DNA of 64,000 nucleotides, from contig NZ_WTYF01000004.1 of NCBI RefSeq assembly GCF_009827315.1, positions 1,426,001 through 1,490,000 of the forward strand, written 5' to 3'. This document shows, one piece after another, positions 54,903-63,830 of this stretch. Position 1 is the first letter of the stretch; the number at the start of each line of letters is the position of its first letter. The notes beneath the pieces were generated by a model. It ran no database searches. It was given only the letters and a program-made list of their open reading frames with translations, and was not told where the DNA came from. A program made the position numbers and the translations under genes. This stretch comes from Qipengyuania gaetbuli. GTDB taxonomy: Bacteria; Pseudomonadota; Alphaproteobacteria; Sphingomonadales; Sphingomonadaceae.

Positions 54903-57041
54903 ATGCTGAAACACGGAATCGCGGCCCTGGCCGCGCTGCTGCTCGTCGGATGCAACTCGGGCGAGAGCGAGGGCGGCATCGATGAAATGCGCCTCATCAA
55001 TGCGGGCGATGACAGCGCCAACTGGATTACCCACGGGCGCACCTATTCCGAACAGCGATACTCCCCGCTCGACGCGGTGAACCGCGACACGGTCGCGAAC
55101 CTCGGCCTTGCCTGGTATGCCGACATGGACACCGCGCGCGGACAGGAAGCGACACCGCTGGTAATGGACGGCAAGCTTTACGTCACCACCGCCTGGAGCA
55201 AGGTCTTCGCCTTCGACGCCGCCACCGGCGAGCCGCTGTGGAGCTACGATCCGCAGGTGCCCGGCGAAACCGGCGTCAAGGTTTGCTGCGACGTGGTGAA
55301 CCGCGGCCTTGCTGCCTGGGGCGACAAGTTGTTCCTCGGCACGCTCGACGGCAGGCTCGTGGCGCTCGACCGCGAAACCGGCAAGGTCCTGTGGGAGAAG
55401 GTCACGGTCGACCAGTCCAAGGCCTATTCGATCACCGGCGCGCCGCGCGTGATCGACGGCAAGGTCCTGATCGGCAATGGCGGCGCCGAATTCGGCGTGC
55501 GCGGCTACATCGCCGCCTATGATGCCGACGACGGGTCGGAGCTTTGGCGCTTCTACACCGTCCCGGGCGATGAAGGCGAAGACCAGCCCGAATATTTGCA
55601 GAAAGCTGCAGAAACCTGGACGCAGGGCACCGGCGAGATCGGCGGCGGCGGCACCGTGTGGGATTCCATGGCCTACGACCCCGAGCTCGACCTGCTCTAT
55701 TTCGGCGTCGGCAACGGTAGCCCATGGAACCGCGCCTATCGCAGCCCCGGCGCAGACGGAAAAGGTGAAGGCGACAACCTCTACCTGTCCAGCATCGTCG
55801 CGATCCGTCCCGATACGGGCGAATATGTCTGGCATTACCAGACGACCCCGGGAGAAACCTGGGACTACACCGCCACGCAGCACATTATCCTCGCCGACAT
55901 GAATATCGACGGGAAGGACCGCAAGGTCCTGATGCAGGCGCCCAAGAACGGTTTCTTCTACGTCCTCGACCGCGAAACCGGCGAGTTCATCAGCGGCAAG
56001 CCCTATATCCCGCTGAACTGGGCGACAGGCATCGATGCGAACGGCCGCCCGATCGAGAACCCGGAAACGCGCATCGACCGCACGGGCAAGCCGGCGCTGG
56101 TGATGCCCGGCCCGCTGGGCGGCCACAACTGGCACCCGATGGCCTATCACCCGGGCGAAAATCTCGTCTACATCCCCGCTTTCGAAGCCGCGATGCTCTA
56201 CGCACCCGAAGCCAACTGGAAACCCGACATGAAACGCGGCTTCAACGTCGGCTTCGACATCGGCGCAGGTGACCTGCCGCCCGATCTCGGCTTCCGCCGC
56301 GAGGTGGGCAGCACGATCAAGGGCAAGCTTGTCGCCTGGGATCCGGTGAAGCAGGAACCGCGCTGGACCGTCGAACATCCCGGCGCGTGGAACGGCGGGC
56401 TGCTGGCAACCGGCGGCGGCCTCGTCTTCCAGGGCACGCAGGAAAGCACCTTCAACGCCTATGACGCGGCAAGCGGCGACAAGCTGTGGAGCTTCGATGC
56501 GCAGACCGGCGTCGTCGCCCCGCCGATGACCTACATGGTGGGCGGCGAGCAATATGTCGCCGTGCTGGCAGGCTGGGGCGGCGCGCTCGCCATTACCGCA
56601 GACGGCGGGATCATCGCCAAGGACAAGCCGGTGCGCAACGTCAGCCGCCTGCTGGTGTTCAAGCTGGGCGGCAGCGCGCAGCTTCCTGCTGCGAGCGAGT
56701 TCGCCGCGACCCCGCTCGACCCGCCGCCGAGCAAGGCGAGCGCTGCGGTCATCGAGGAAGGGCGCAAGTCCTACGCCCGTTACTGCGCGGTTTGCCATGC
56801 GCCGGGTGCGGTGGGCTCCACCGTCCTGCCCGACCTTCGCCGCTCGGGCGCGCTGGAGAATGCGGCTGTCTGGCTGCAGATCGTCCATGACGGTGCGCTC
56901 AAGGACAATGGCATGGTGAGCTTCAGGGACTCGCTGACGAAGGAGCAGATGGAAGCCATCCGCCAGTACGTCATCAAGCGAGCCAACGAAGACAAGGCGA
57001 TGGAGGCGCAGGTAGCCAAGGGCCGCGTCGCGCGGCGCTGA
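54903..57041 (+). CDS. PQQ-dependent alcohol dehydrogenase with C-terminal cytochrome c
   Basis: The 712-residue protein starts at 54903 after GGGGAGAGAA. A lipobox (LVGC, Cys17) anchors it. The eight-bladed PQQ propeller has the vicinal disulfide Cys128-Cys129 (KVCCDV), the catalytic Asp321 in ETWDYTATQ, and repeats GTLDGRLVALD and GQEATPLVMDG. Residue 323 is Thr, so the extra Asp that marks lanthanide enzymes is absent and calcium is expected. The C-terminal cytochrome c domain has CAVCH (628-632) and a distal Met region (DNGMVSF). This is a quinohaemoprotein alcohol dehydrogenase of type II form. Confidence 0.93.
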   Translation: MLKHGIAALAALLLVGCNSGESEGGIDEMRLINAGDDSANWITHGRTYSEQRYSPLDAVNRDTVANLGLAWYADMDTARGQEATPLVMDGKLYVTTAWSKVFAFDAATGEPLWSYDPQVPGETGVKVCCDVVNRGLAAWGDKLFLGTLDGRLVALDRETGKVLWEKVTVDQSKAYSITGAPRVIDGKVLIGNGGAEFGVRGYIAAYDADDGSELWRFYTVPGDEGEDQPEYLQKAAETWTQGTGEIGGGGTVWDSMAYDPELDLLYFGVGNGSPWNRAYRSPGADGKGEGDNLYLSSIVAIRPDTGEYVWHYQTTPGETWDYTATQHIILADMNIDGKDRKVLMQAPKNGFFYVLDRETGEFISGKPYIPLNWATGIDANGRPIENPETRIDRTGKPALVMPGPLGGHNWHPMAYHPGENLVYIPAFEAAMLYAPEANWKPDMKRGFNVGFDIGAGDLPPDLGFRREVGSTIKGKLVAWDPVKQEPRWTVEHPGAWNGGLLATGGGLVFQGTQESTFNAYDAASGDKLWSFDAQTGVVAPPMTYMVGGEQYVAVLAGWGGALAITADGGIIAKDKPVRNVSRLLVFKLGGSAQLPAASEFAATPLDPPPSKASAAVIEEGRKSYARYCAVCHAPGAVGSTVLPDLRRSGALENAAVWLQIVHDGALKDNGMVSFRDSLTKEQMEAIRQYVIKRANEDKAMEAQVAKGRVARR

Positions 57042-57042
57042 C

Positions 57043-57492
57043 ATGACCGACCCGGTCGATATCCGTGGCTGGCAGCGATTGTCGGCGCGGATATCGACCT
57101 CGGGCAGGCTCGGGCCGGATGACCCCGCGCGCCTCGCCGCCCTCGGCGTGCGCCACGTCATCAACCTCGCGCTGGACGATCATCCCGAAGCTCTTGCCGG
57201 GGAAGCGGCGCTGATGGCGGCCGAGGGTATCGCGTATACGCACATACCGATACCGTTCGACCGTCCGGAGGCCGACCACTACGAGGCCTTCAAGCAGGCG
57301 CTCGCGGCGGCACAGGGGCCGGTCCACGTCCATTGCATCATGAACTGGCGCGTCTCGGCCTTCTTCTACCTGCTCCACCGCGAACAGGGCATGGATGAGA
57401 AAGAGGCTCGCGCGCTGATGGCACGGCAATGGGATCCGCTGGCCAGCGACGAGCCGCGGTCACGGCCCTGGCGGGAATTGCTCAGCCCCTGA
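57043..57492 (+). CDS. DSP/DUF442-like phosphatase homologue
   Basis: The 149-residue protein resembles the phosphatase fold used in beta-lactamase-hydrolase-like DUF442 proteins: [27 protein letters not shown], then [16 protein letters not shown], then [20 protein letters not shown]. The motif is Cys98 with Arg103 four residues later (Cx4R), not the classical Cx5R of tyrosine phosphatases. It follows the PQQ dehydrogenase gene after one base, so the two are likely co-transcribed. It overlaps purU tail-to-tail by 11 bases. Confidence 0.75.
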   Translation: MTDPVDIRGWQRLSARISTSGRLGPDDPARLAALGVRHVINLALDDHPEALAGEAALMAAEGIAYTHIPIPFDRPEADHYEAFKQALAAAQGPVHVHCIMNWRVSAFFYLLHREQGMDEKEARALMARQWDPLASDEPRSRPWRELLSP

Positions 57493-58336
57493 AGACCACC
57501 GTGCGCTTGCCGTTGAGGAGCACGCGCTCCTCGAGGTGAAGGCGTACCGCTTCGGCCAGTACCCGGCTTTCTATCTCGCGGCCCTTGCGGACCAGTTCGT
57601 CGGGGCTGTCGGCATGGCTGATCGTTTCGGCCGCCTGGTGGATGATCGGCCCTTCGTCGAGATCGGCGGTCACGTAATGCGCGCTCGCCCCGATCATCTT
57701 CACCCCGCGCTCGTAGGCCTGGTGATAGGGCTTGGCACCCTTGAAGCCGGGCAGGAAGGAATGGTGGATGTTGATGCAGCGGCCTGCGAAATGCGCCGCC
57801 TGCTCGTCAGACAGGATTTGCATGTAGCGCGCCAGCACCACCAGTTCCGCACCCGCCTGTTCGGCAATCGCGCGCACCTGCGCTTCTTGCTCGGCCTTGG
57901 TGTCGCGCGTGATCGGCAAGTGGTGGAACGGGATATCGCCGAGGTGCGTGTGCTCGATCGCCTCGCGCGGATGGTTCGAGACGATCGCCACCGGATCCAT
58001 CGGCAGTTCGCCGATGCGCCAGCGATAGAGCAGGTCGGCAAGGCAGTGGTCGAACTTGCTGACCATGATGAGGACGCGGCGCGGTCGATCGCGCAGGGCG
58101 AGCTTCCACTGCATGCCCAGTTCGTCGGCGAGCGGGGTGAAGTCTTCCCGGATGCTCTCCCGCGAGGTTTGTCCCGGATCGAACTCCACGCGCATGAAGA
58201 AGGCATCGGACTGGCGGTCGTTGAACTGCTGCGCTTCGAGGATGTTGCCGCCCCGCTCGAACAGGAAGGAGGCGACGCGCGCGGTGATGCCGGGACGGTC
58301 GGCGCAGGACAGGGTCAGGACAAGGGGCTGTGACAT
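57482..58336 (-). CDS. purU: Formyltetrahydrofolate deformylase
   Basis: The 284-residue protein starts at 58336 ([16 protein letters not shown]). An N-terminal ACT domain (about 1-85) is followed by a formyl-transfer hydrolase domain with [20 protein letters not shown], the catalytic region [31 protein letters not shown] and the Asp in [13 protein letters not shown]. It hydrolyses 10-formyl-THF to formate and THF. PurT, which uses formate for purine synthesis, is encoded 3.6 kb away. Confidence 0.96.
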   Translation of the reverse strand: MSQPLVLTLSCADRPGITARVASFLFERGGNILEAQQFNDRQSDAFFMRVEFDPGQTSRESIREDFTPLADELGMQWKLALRDRPRRVLIMVSKFDHCLADLLYRWRIGELPMDPVAIVSNHPREAIEHTHLGDIPFHHLPITRDTKAEQEAQVRAIAEQAGAELVVLARYMQILSDEQAAHFAGRCINIHHSFLPGFKGAKPYHQAYERGVKMIGASAHYVTADLDEGPIIHQAAETISHADSPDELVRKGREIESRVLAEAVRLHLEERVLLNGKRTVVFRG

Positions 58337-58436
58337 GGCGCCTTGGTCGGGCGCGGGCGGCGCCAAGGCAAGCGCTATTGGCTTTATGCACGCACAGGCG
58401 GGGTTCTTGCCCCTGCAGCCTGCCGGGCAAACGAAA

Positions 58437-58469
58437 AAGCGGCCCGGGGATAGTACCCGGGCCGCTTTC
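58437..58469. terminator. Intrinsic terminator of the adhesin gene
   Basis: A perfect 13-bp stem (AAAGCGGCCCGGG / CCCGGGCCGCTTT) with a seven-base loop is followed on the minus strand by a run of five T's. It is 30 bases past the adhesin stop. The flank toward the plus strand has T's as well, but no plus-strand gene ends there. Confidence 0.85.
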
Positions 58470-58498
58470 CCTGGACGGATCGTCCGTCTGGTCGGAGT

Positions 58499-60289
58499 TT
58501 ACCAGCCGAAGATCACACCGACGCGGCCGCCAACCTTGCCGTCCTTGTTCAGGCCACCGCCGATACCGGCAGTGATGGCAATGTTGTTGCTGACGCGGAT
58601 ACCCGCGTTGGCGGCGATGGCATTAGCGCCTTCATAGAAGCCGCCGGCCACCGAGAGATTGAACTTGGTGTCGGGCAGGAAGCCCATGCCACCAAGGGCA
58701 ATCGCCGTAGCGGTCGAGCTCGAAATGCGGTCATCGAGCTGGTCGATACGGGTTTCAATCGCGCCGACGCGGCCACCCAGGTCGGTGATCTGTGCCATCA
58801 TCGCATTGTCTGCAGCGATGCGGGCGTTTTCTTCTGCCGTGATACGTTCGAGCAGCTGCGCGTCGGCAGCGGCGCGGGTTTCGGCTTCAGCGACGATCGC
58901 AGCCGAGTTGGCCGTGATACGCTCGTCATGCTCGACGAGGGTAGCTTCTGCCACCACGATACGAGCGGTGTTGCTGGCGATGTTGGTCGCGTTGGTCGTG
59001 ATGCGAGCATCATGCTCAACGAGGGTCGCTTCCGCCACCGTGATACGCGCAGTGTTGCTGGCGATGTTGGCTTCGTTGGTGGTGATGCGGCCTTCGTGGT
59101 CGACGAGGGTCGCTTCGTTCGCCGTGATACGGGTCTCGTGGTCGACGAGAGTCGCTTCGTTGGCGGTGATACGGCCTTCGTGGTCGACGAGGGCTGCGAT
59201 CACTTCGACTTCCGAATTGGTTTCGTCAGCGCGCGGGTCGCCGAGGAGAGCCTGCGAAGCGGCTGCGATGGCAGCGTTTTCGTTTTCGGCAGCTGCAACC
59301 AGCACTTCCTGGGCGCGAGCGTAAGTGTTGGTCGCATTGTCGAGAGCGTCGAACTGCTGCTGTTCGACCGTTGCGGCAACAGTGGCTGCTTCGGCATCGC
59401 CGGTCAGCGTGGTCAGGCCCGAAGCGTCAGCCGTGTAGCCGGCGTCGGTGATCGCATCGACGAATTCGTCGTTCGAAGCGAGCGAGGTATCGAGATCGGC
59501 CAGGGCGTCCGTCAGGCCATCTGCTGCGGCGACGGTTGCGTCGACAGCATCGTTGAACGCGGTCTGCGCGGCAGTCAGGTCGGCCGAGGCAGCGTTCGCA
59601 GCAACAAGGGCTTCGGCGCGTGCGTCTTCGGCAGCGGCGAGTTCGAGCTGTGCGTCTGCACGAGCGGCAAGGGCGTCGTTCAGGGCTGCAAGGTTCGCAG
59701 TAGTCTGGTCGGCGTCATAGGCAGCCTGTGCGGCATTGACGGCGTCCTGCGCATCCGTGACGGCAACCTGCGCGTCGGTGATTGCCTGGTTCGCATCGGT
59801 CAGGTCGTCGGCAGCCGCGTCGAAAGCGAGCTGTGCCTCGGTCAGGCTGTCGCCTGCCGCAAGCTGGGCATCCTGTGCAGCAGCGAGATCCGCTTCGGCG
59901 GTGTCGACAGCGGCGAAAGCTTCGAGGTTTTCTTCGGTCAGCGAAGCTTCGACGGCAGCCTGTGCGTCGGTCAGCGTCGTGGCGGTTTCGGTTGCTGCGT
60001 CGAGTTCGGCCTGGGCAGCTTCGACTTCGGCTTCGCTCGGAGCGGTCTGTTCGATCTTGCTGTCGAGGTTGTCGTATGCGCCATCGTTGATGCCTGCGTA
60101 ATTCGGATTGGCAAACATGTAGTCCACATCACCCGTCGGCTCGGTGCAGACGACCGTGCCATCAGAGAAACGCGTGCAGGTCTCAGCAGACTGGGCCGAA
60201 GCCGGGACTGCGACGATCAGCGCGCCCCCTGCGACGCTGGTCATCAGGCCTGCGCAGATGGCGCGGCCTGCATTATTCATAGTACGCAT
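58499..60289 (-). CDS. Trimeric autotransporter-like (YadA-type) adhesin
   Basis: The 596-residue protein starts at 60289 with GAGGGG eight bases upstream. A signal peptide (cleaved near ASA-Q, residue 32) is followed by a long Ala/Asp/Thr-rich coiled-coil stalk (about 65-350) and a second stalk of near-identical 14-residue units such as ATLVDHEGRITANE (about 365-460). The final 80 residues (RIDQLDDRISSSTATAIALGGMGF to GGRVGVIFGW) match the YadA C-terminal anchor with four strands ending in a Trp. It is therefore probably a homotrimeric surface adhesin. The head is short. Confidence 0.85.
   Translation of the reverse strand: MRTMNNAGRAICAGLMTSVAGGALIVAVPASAQSAETCTRFSDGTVVCTEPTGDVDYMFANPNYAGINDGAYDNLDSKIEQTAPSEAEVEAAQAELDAATETATTLTDAQAAVEASLTEENLEAFAAVDTAEADLAAAQDAQLAAGDSLTEAQLAFDAAADDLTDANQAITDAQVAVTDAQDAVNAAQAAYDADQTTANLAALNDALAARADAQLELAAAEDARAEALVAANAASADLTAAQTAFNDAVDATVAAADGLTDALADLDTSLASNDEFVDAITDAGYTADASGLTTLTGDAEAATVAATVEQQQFDALDNATNTYARAQEVLVAAAENENAAIAAASQALLGDPRADETNSEVEVIAALVDHEGRITANEATLVDHETRITANEATLVDHEGRITTNEANIASNTARITVAEATLVEHDARITTNATNIASNTARIVVAEATLVEHDERITANSAAIVAEAETRAAADAQLLERITAEENARIAADNAMMAQITDLGGRVGAIETRIDQLDDRISSSTATAIALGGMGFLPDTKFNLSVAGGFYEGANAIAANAGIRVSNNIAITAGIGGGLNKDGKVGGRVGVIFGW
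58905..59195 (-). repeat. Tandem repeats coding for the adhesin stalk
   Basis: The DNA carries seven or so imperfect repeats of about 42 bases, each coding for a 14-residue unit with a shared core TLV(D/E)H(E/D). The near-identical copies make recombination and length change likely. They are inside the gene and in frame. Confidence 0.75.
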
Positions 60290-60562
60290 AAGTAAAACCC
60301 CTCAAAATGTAATATGTCATTTGTTAAAAACTAGGCGACCCTAGGGCCCAGTTGGAGAGGGGCTACGCGATTTGATTTACTATTGATATTTGTTTTGAGG
60401 TCCTATATTAGATATACAAGATGCACTTGATACCGGATTATTCATAAAATAACCGGTAAGCGCTATTGGTCTCTACGCCTTCAAGTCGTCGACCAAAAGT
60501 GAACTGGGGATATGATTTACACTGCGCATTAATTCGCGCGGTTATTGTTTTGGGCGGGGCAA
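60290..60562. other. AT-rich spacer upstream of the adhesin gene
   Basis: This 273-base region is much more AT-rich than its flanks. It holds an inverted repeat at 60432-60457 (ACCGG-A-TTATT, five-base loop, AATAA-CCGGT; one bulged base). No other gene is visible. It is the likely divergent control region for the adhesin gene and the small winged-helix gene at 60563. Confidence 0.55.
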
Positions 60563-60847
60563 GTGAAGAAGATTTTATCGCAATTCGCCGCCGCCTTCGG
60601 GCAGGCGGGCATACAGGTATTCACCGTGGAAGGGCGGATCATCATCCACCTTATTTCGAACGGTGAATCGAGGATTAAGGAATTACTTCTGGCGTCCGGC
60701 TCTTCCTACCGCGGGTTCTACCTCGCGTTGGAACGGCTGAAGGCCAAGGGTATCGTCACCTCAGAACTCGATCCGCATGACCGGCGCGCGCGCCGGATCA
60801 AGCTCACCCAGCACGACGCGACGCGCAAGCTGGACGAGCTCGCCTGA
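60563..60847 (+). CDS. Small winged-helix DNA-binding protein
   Basis: The best start is the GTG at 60563 (KKILSQFAAAFGQAG), giving 94 residues; a TTG six codons earlier is the alternative. The sequence has a MarR-like winged helix: SRIKELLLASGSSYRGFYLALERLKAKGIVTSELDPHDRRARRIKLTQHD, with the wing in the last part. It is divergent from the adhesin gene across an AT-rich spacer, so it is a good candidate for its regulator. The protein lacks the usual MarR dimerisation helices at both ends. Confidence 0.65.
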   Translation: MKKILSQFAAAFGQAGIQVFTVEGRIIIHLISNGESRIKELLLASGSSYRGFYLALERLKAKGIVTSELDPHDRRARRIKLTQHDATRKLDELA

Positions 60848-60865
60848 CGGCTTTTCCCTTACAGG

Positions 60866-61882
60866 TCAGCGGCGGCTGAGCGCTTCCTCGCTCTGCGCCA
60901 TGAGCTTGGCGATGATGTCCGCCACCGGCTCTTCTTCCTTGAGCATGCCGACCGACTGACCGGCCATCAAGCTGCCGTTCTCCACATCGCCATCGATGAC
61001 CGCGCGCCGCAGGGCGCCGGCCCAGTAATGCTCGATCTGCAGCTGTGCCTCGTCCATCGCCACCTCTTCGCGGTCGAGCCGTCCGGCGACTTCGATCTGC
61101 TTGGCGGTGAATTCCTCCGTGCCCTTGTTCTTCAGCGCGCGCACCGGGATCACCGGAAGGCGCGGATCGACCTGGACGCTGGCCACGGCATCGCGGGCGC
61201 TGGCACGGAAGAAGGCCTTCTTGAAGTTCTCGTGCGCGATGCTTTCCTTCGCCGCGGCAAAGCGCGTGCCCAGCTGCACGCCGGCTGCGCCCATCTCGAG
61301 GTAGCCGGCAATCGCCTGGCCGCGGCCGATGCCGCCCGCGACGAAGATGAGGTGTTCCTCGGCCAGTTCGGGCAGCATTTCCTGCGCCAGCACGCTGGTC
61401 GAGACCGGACCGATGTGGCCGCCCGCTTCCATCCCTTCGATGACGAGCGCATCCGCGCCCGAACGCAGCAGCTTCTTGGCCAGCGCCAGCGTCGGCGCAA
61501 AGCAGATGACCTTGGCTGGGTTGGCCCCGCCCTTGATCGCCTCGACGCTGCCCTTGGGCGGGATACCGCCTGCCAGCACCACGTGGCTGACGCCCGCGCG
61601 GTCGCACACGTCGATCAGCTCGAACAGCTGCGGGTGCATGGTGATGAGGTTCACGCCGAAAGGCTTGTCGGTCAGCTTCTGCGTTTCGGCAATCTCGGTC
61701 TCGAGCAGTTCGGGCGTCATCGCGCCGCAGGCGATCACGCCGAAACCGCCGGCATTGGAGATGGCCGACACGAGGTTGCGTTCGGATACCCAGCTCATCG
61801 CACCGCACAGGATGGCAGTTTCGCTGCCGAGGAATTCAGCGCCGCGCTGCATCAGGCGCGCTGTCTTGGGATAGGTCGTCAT
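60866..61882 (-). CDS. Nitronate monooxygenase-like flavin enzyme
   Basis: The 338-residue FMN-dependent barrel has GAMSWVSERNLVSAISNAGGFGVI, VVLAGGIPPKG, GGHIGPVSTSVLAQEMLPEL and FVAGGIGRGQAIAGYLEMGAAGVQLGTRF, the pattern of class II nitronate monooxygenases or enoyl-ACP reductase II (FabK). The GxGGHxG and LGTRF elements bind FMN. It could detoxify propionate 3-nitronate. It converges with the winged-helix gene 18 bases away. Confidence 0.88.
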   Translation of the reverse strand: MTTYPKTARLMQRGAEFLGSETAILCGAMSWVSERNLVSAISNAGGFGVIACGAMTPELLETEIAETQKLTDKPFGVNLITMHPQLFELIDVCDRAGVSHVVLAGGIPPKGSVEAIKGGANPAKVICFAPTLALAKKLLRSGADALVIEGMEAGGHIGPVSTSVLAQEMLPELAEEHLIFVAGGIGRGQAIAGYLEMGAAGVQLGTRFAAAKESIAHENFKKAFFRASARDAVASVQVDPRLPVIPVRALKNKGTEEFTAKQIEVAGRLDREEVAMDEAQLQIEHYWAGALRRAVIDGDVENGSLMAGQSVGMLKEEEPVADIIAKLMAQSEEALSRR

Positions 61883-61976
61883 GGGCTAAGCGCTTAGTGG
61901 GCGAGGCGCATCGCGGCAAGCGTGCGACTTTGCGGGAATGTGGGCGAAGAAAGCTGGCAAACTCCCGCGGCGTCGC

Positions 61977-63134
61977 TCAGCCGTAGGTGATGTGCACCCG
62001 GTGGGCGGCGTCGCGCGCCTTGCTGCGCGCCTCGTCCGTGTCGCTGCCCGTCGCCAGTGCAACGCCCATGCGGCGGTAGGGCCGGCTGGTCGGCTTGGCG
62101 AAAATGCGGATGTCGGCACCCTGCGCCATGGCATCGGCAAGGCCTTCGTAGCCGAGCTGGTCGCTATCGCGATCGGCGAGGATGACGGCAGAGGCCGAAG
62201 GGCGCGCGAGCATCCGGTCGGGGATCGGCAGGCCGAGTACTGCGCGGGCATGAAGGTCGAATTCGGTGAGGTTCTGGCTGACGAGCGTGACCATCCCCGT
62301 GTCATGCGGCCGCGGCGACAGTTCGGAGAAGATGACCTCCTCGCCCCGGACGAAGAACTCCACTCCGAACAGGCCGAAACCGCCCAGATCGTCGACGACC
62401 TTGCGCGCCATGTCCTGCGCCTTGGCGATGGCGCTGTCCGACATCGGGGTCGGCTGCCAGCTTTCCTGGTAGTCGCCGCGTTCCTGCCGGTGGCCGATGG
62501 GCGGACAGAAGGTGACGCCGCCTGCGTGCCGGACGGTCAGCAGGGTAATCTCGTAATCGAAATCGATGAATTGCTCGACGATCACGCGCTGGCGGTCGCC
62601 GCGCATATTGGCGCAGGCATAGTCCCATGCCCCTTCCAGCTCGTCCTCGTCGCGAACCGTGCTCTGGCCCTTGCCCGAAGAGGACATGACCGGCTTGATC
62701 ACGCAGGGGAAACCCGTGTGCGCGGCGGCTGCGCGCACTTCGTCGAGGTTCTTGGCGTAGCGGTATTTCGACGTCACGAGGCCGAGTTCGTTTGCCGCAA
62801 GGTCGCGGATGGCATCGCGGTTCATGGTCAGCTGGGCTGCACGCGCCGAAGGGACGACGGTAAAGCCTTCGCTTTCCAGTTCGGCCAGCGCCTCGGTGCG
62901 GATCGCCTCGATCTCGGGCACGATGTAGTCGGGCCGGTGCTTCTCGGCCACTTCGCGCAGCCGCTCGCCATCGAGCATGGAGAAGACTTCGCGCGCATCG
63001 GCAAGCTGCATGGCCGGCGCATCGTCATAGGCATCGCAGGCGATGACATAGGCGCCGAGCCGCTTGGCAGAGATAACGAACTCGCGCCCCAGCTCGCCCG
63101 AACCGAGAAGCAGAATCCTAGCCGTATGTGCCAT
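61977..63134 (-). CDS. purT: Formate-dependent phosphoribosylglycinamide formyltransferase
   Basis: The 385-residue ATP-grasp enzyme has [48 protein letters not shown] (P-loop), [30 protein letters not shown] and the C-terminal [11 protein letters not shown]. It formylates GAR using formate and ATP instead of 10-formyl-THF. The start overlaps the end of the upstream methyltransferase gene by 17 bases. Confidence 0.97.
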   Translation of the reverse strand: MAHTARILLLGSGELGREFVISAKRLGAYVIACDAYDDAPAMQLADAREVFSMLDGERLREVAEKHRPDYIVPEIEAIRTEALAELESEGFTVVPSARAAQLTMNRDAIRDLAANELGLVTSKYRYAKNLDEVRAAAAHTGFPCVIKPVMSSSGKGQSTVRDEDELEGAWDYACANMRGDRQRVIVEQFIDFDYEITLLTVRHAGGVTFCPPIGHRQERGDYQESWQPTPMSDSAIAKAQDMARKVVDDLGGFGLFGVEFFVRGEEVIFSELSPRPHDTGMVTLVSQNLTEFDLHARAVLGLPIPDRMLARPSASAVILADRDSDQLGYEGLADAMAQGADIRIFAKPTSRPYRRMGVALATGSDTDEARSKARDAAHRVHITYG

Positions 63135-63822
63135 TCGGGGTCTCCTGTTTCGATGCGCGAAGTGCGCGGCCCTCCATGCGCCAGATTGCGACCTGCTTTC
63201 CAGCCTCGAATGCGCTTTCGTCGATGACGGCGTCGGGTAGGCGCAGCGAAAATGGCGGCAGCGTCATGTTGAGCGGCCGGTAGCGGAAGGATGCCGGCTG
63301 CTCCTGATTGGCGGTACAACCGGGATAATGCGTCACCAGCAGGAAACGCTGCGCAGCCTGTTCCAGATGTTCCAGCGCCTTGGCAGCATCTTCGAGCGGG
63401 AGATGGTTGAGGCATTCGCGGCACAGCACGAGTTCGGCGCGCGGCAGTTCATCTTCGACAAGGTCGACCACCTCGAAGCCGGTCCGGTCATTACCGTAGC
63501 GCCGGCGGTTCTCGGCGATCAGATCCGGCACGATATCAACGCCGGTATAGTGGCCCGCAAAGCCCAGCGCCGGCTGCCAGTTGTAGTCCCCGCAAGGTGC
63601 ATCGAGGATCGAGAGGACCCCTTCTTGCTCGATCAGGGCAACCAGTCCGCGCCTCAGCTCGCCGGTCGCCGACAAGGTGCTGCCGAAGCCCGACGCGGTT
63701 TCGGGGTTCTGCCAGATACGTTCCTCGTAGATGGCCGAAAAACGCTGCGCCCGCGTCGCGTGGCGACGAAGAAACAGGCGTTCCTTGAACGAGAACCAGA
63801 GGCTGCGCGCCTGCCGGATCAT
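63118..63822 (-). CDS. Class I SAM-dependent methyltransferase
   Basis: The 234-residue protein has SAM-binding [16 protein letters not shown] (motif I) and [12 protein letters not shown] (motif II), with [27 protein letters not shown] (motif IV/V) and LLVTHYPG later. The N-terminus is basic and Arg-rich. The substrate is unknown. It lies between lysC (8 bases) and purT (17-base overlap), so the three genes are likely one operon. Confidence 0.85.
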   Translation of the reverse strand: MIRQARSLWFSFKERLFLRRHATRAQRFSAIYEERIWQNPETASGFGSTLSATGELRRGLVALIEQEGVLSILDAPCGDYNWQPALGFAGHYTGVDIVPDLIAENRRRYGNDRTGFEVVDLVEDELPRAELVLCRECLNHLPLEDAAKALEHLEQAAQRFLLVTHYPGCTANQEQPASFRYRPLNMTLPPFSLRLPDAVIDESAFEAGKQVAIWRMEGRALRASKQETPNGTYG

Positions 63823-63830
63823 CGTTTCGA

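Noticed and set aside
54825..57164. A 779-codon open frame antisense to the PQQ dehydrogenase
   Set aside because: It is a shadow of the plus-strand gene, whose motifs are clear. The antisense protein shows no family signature.
58905..59195. Regular repeats that could be mistaken for a CRISPR array
   Set aside because: The repeats are in frame with the adhesin and have no unique spacers or nearby cas genes.
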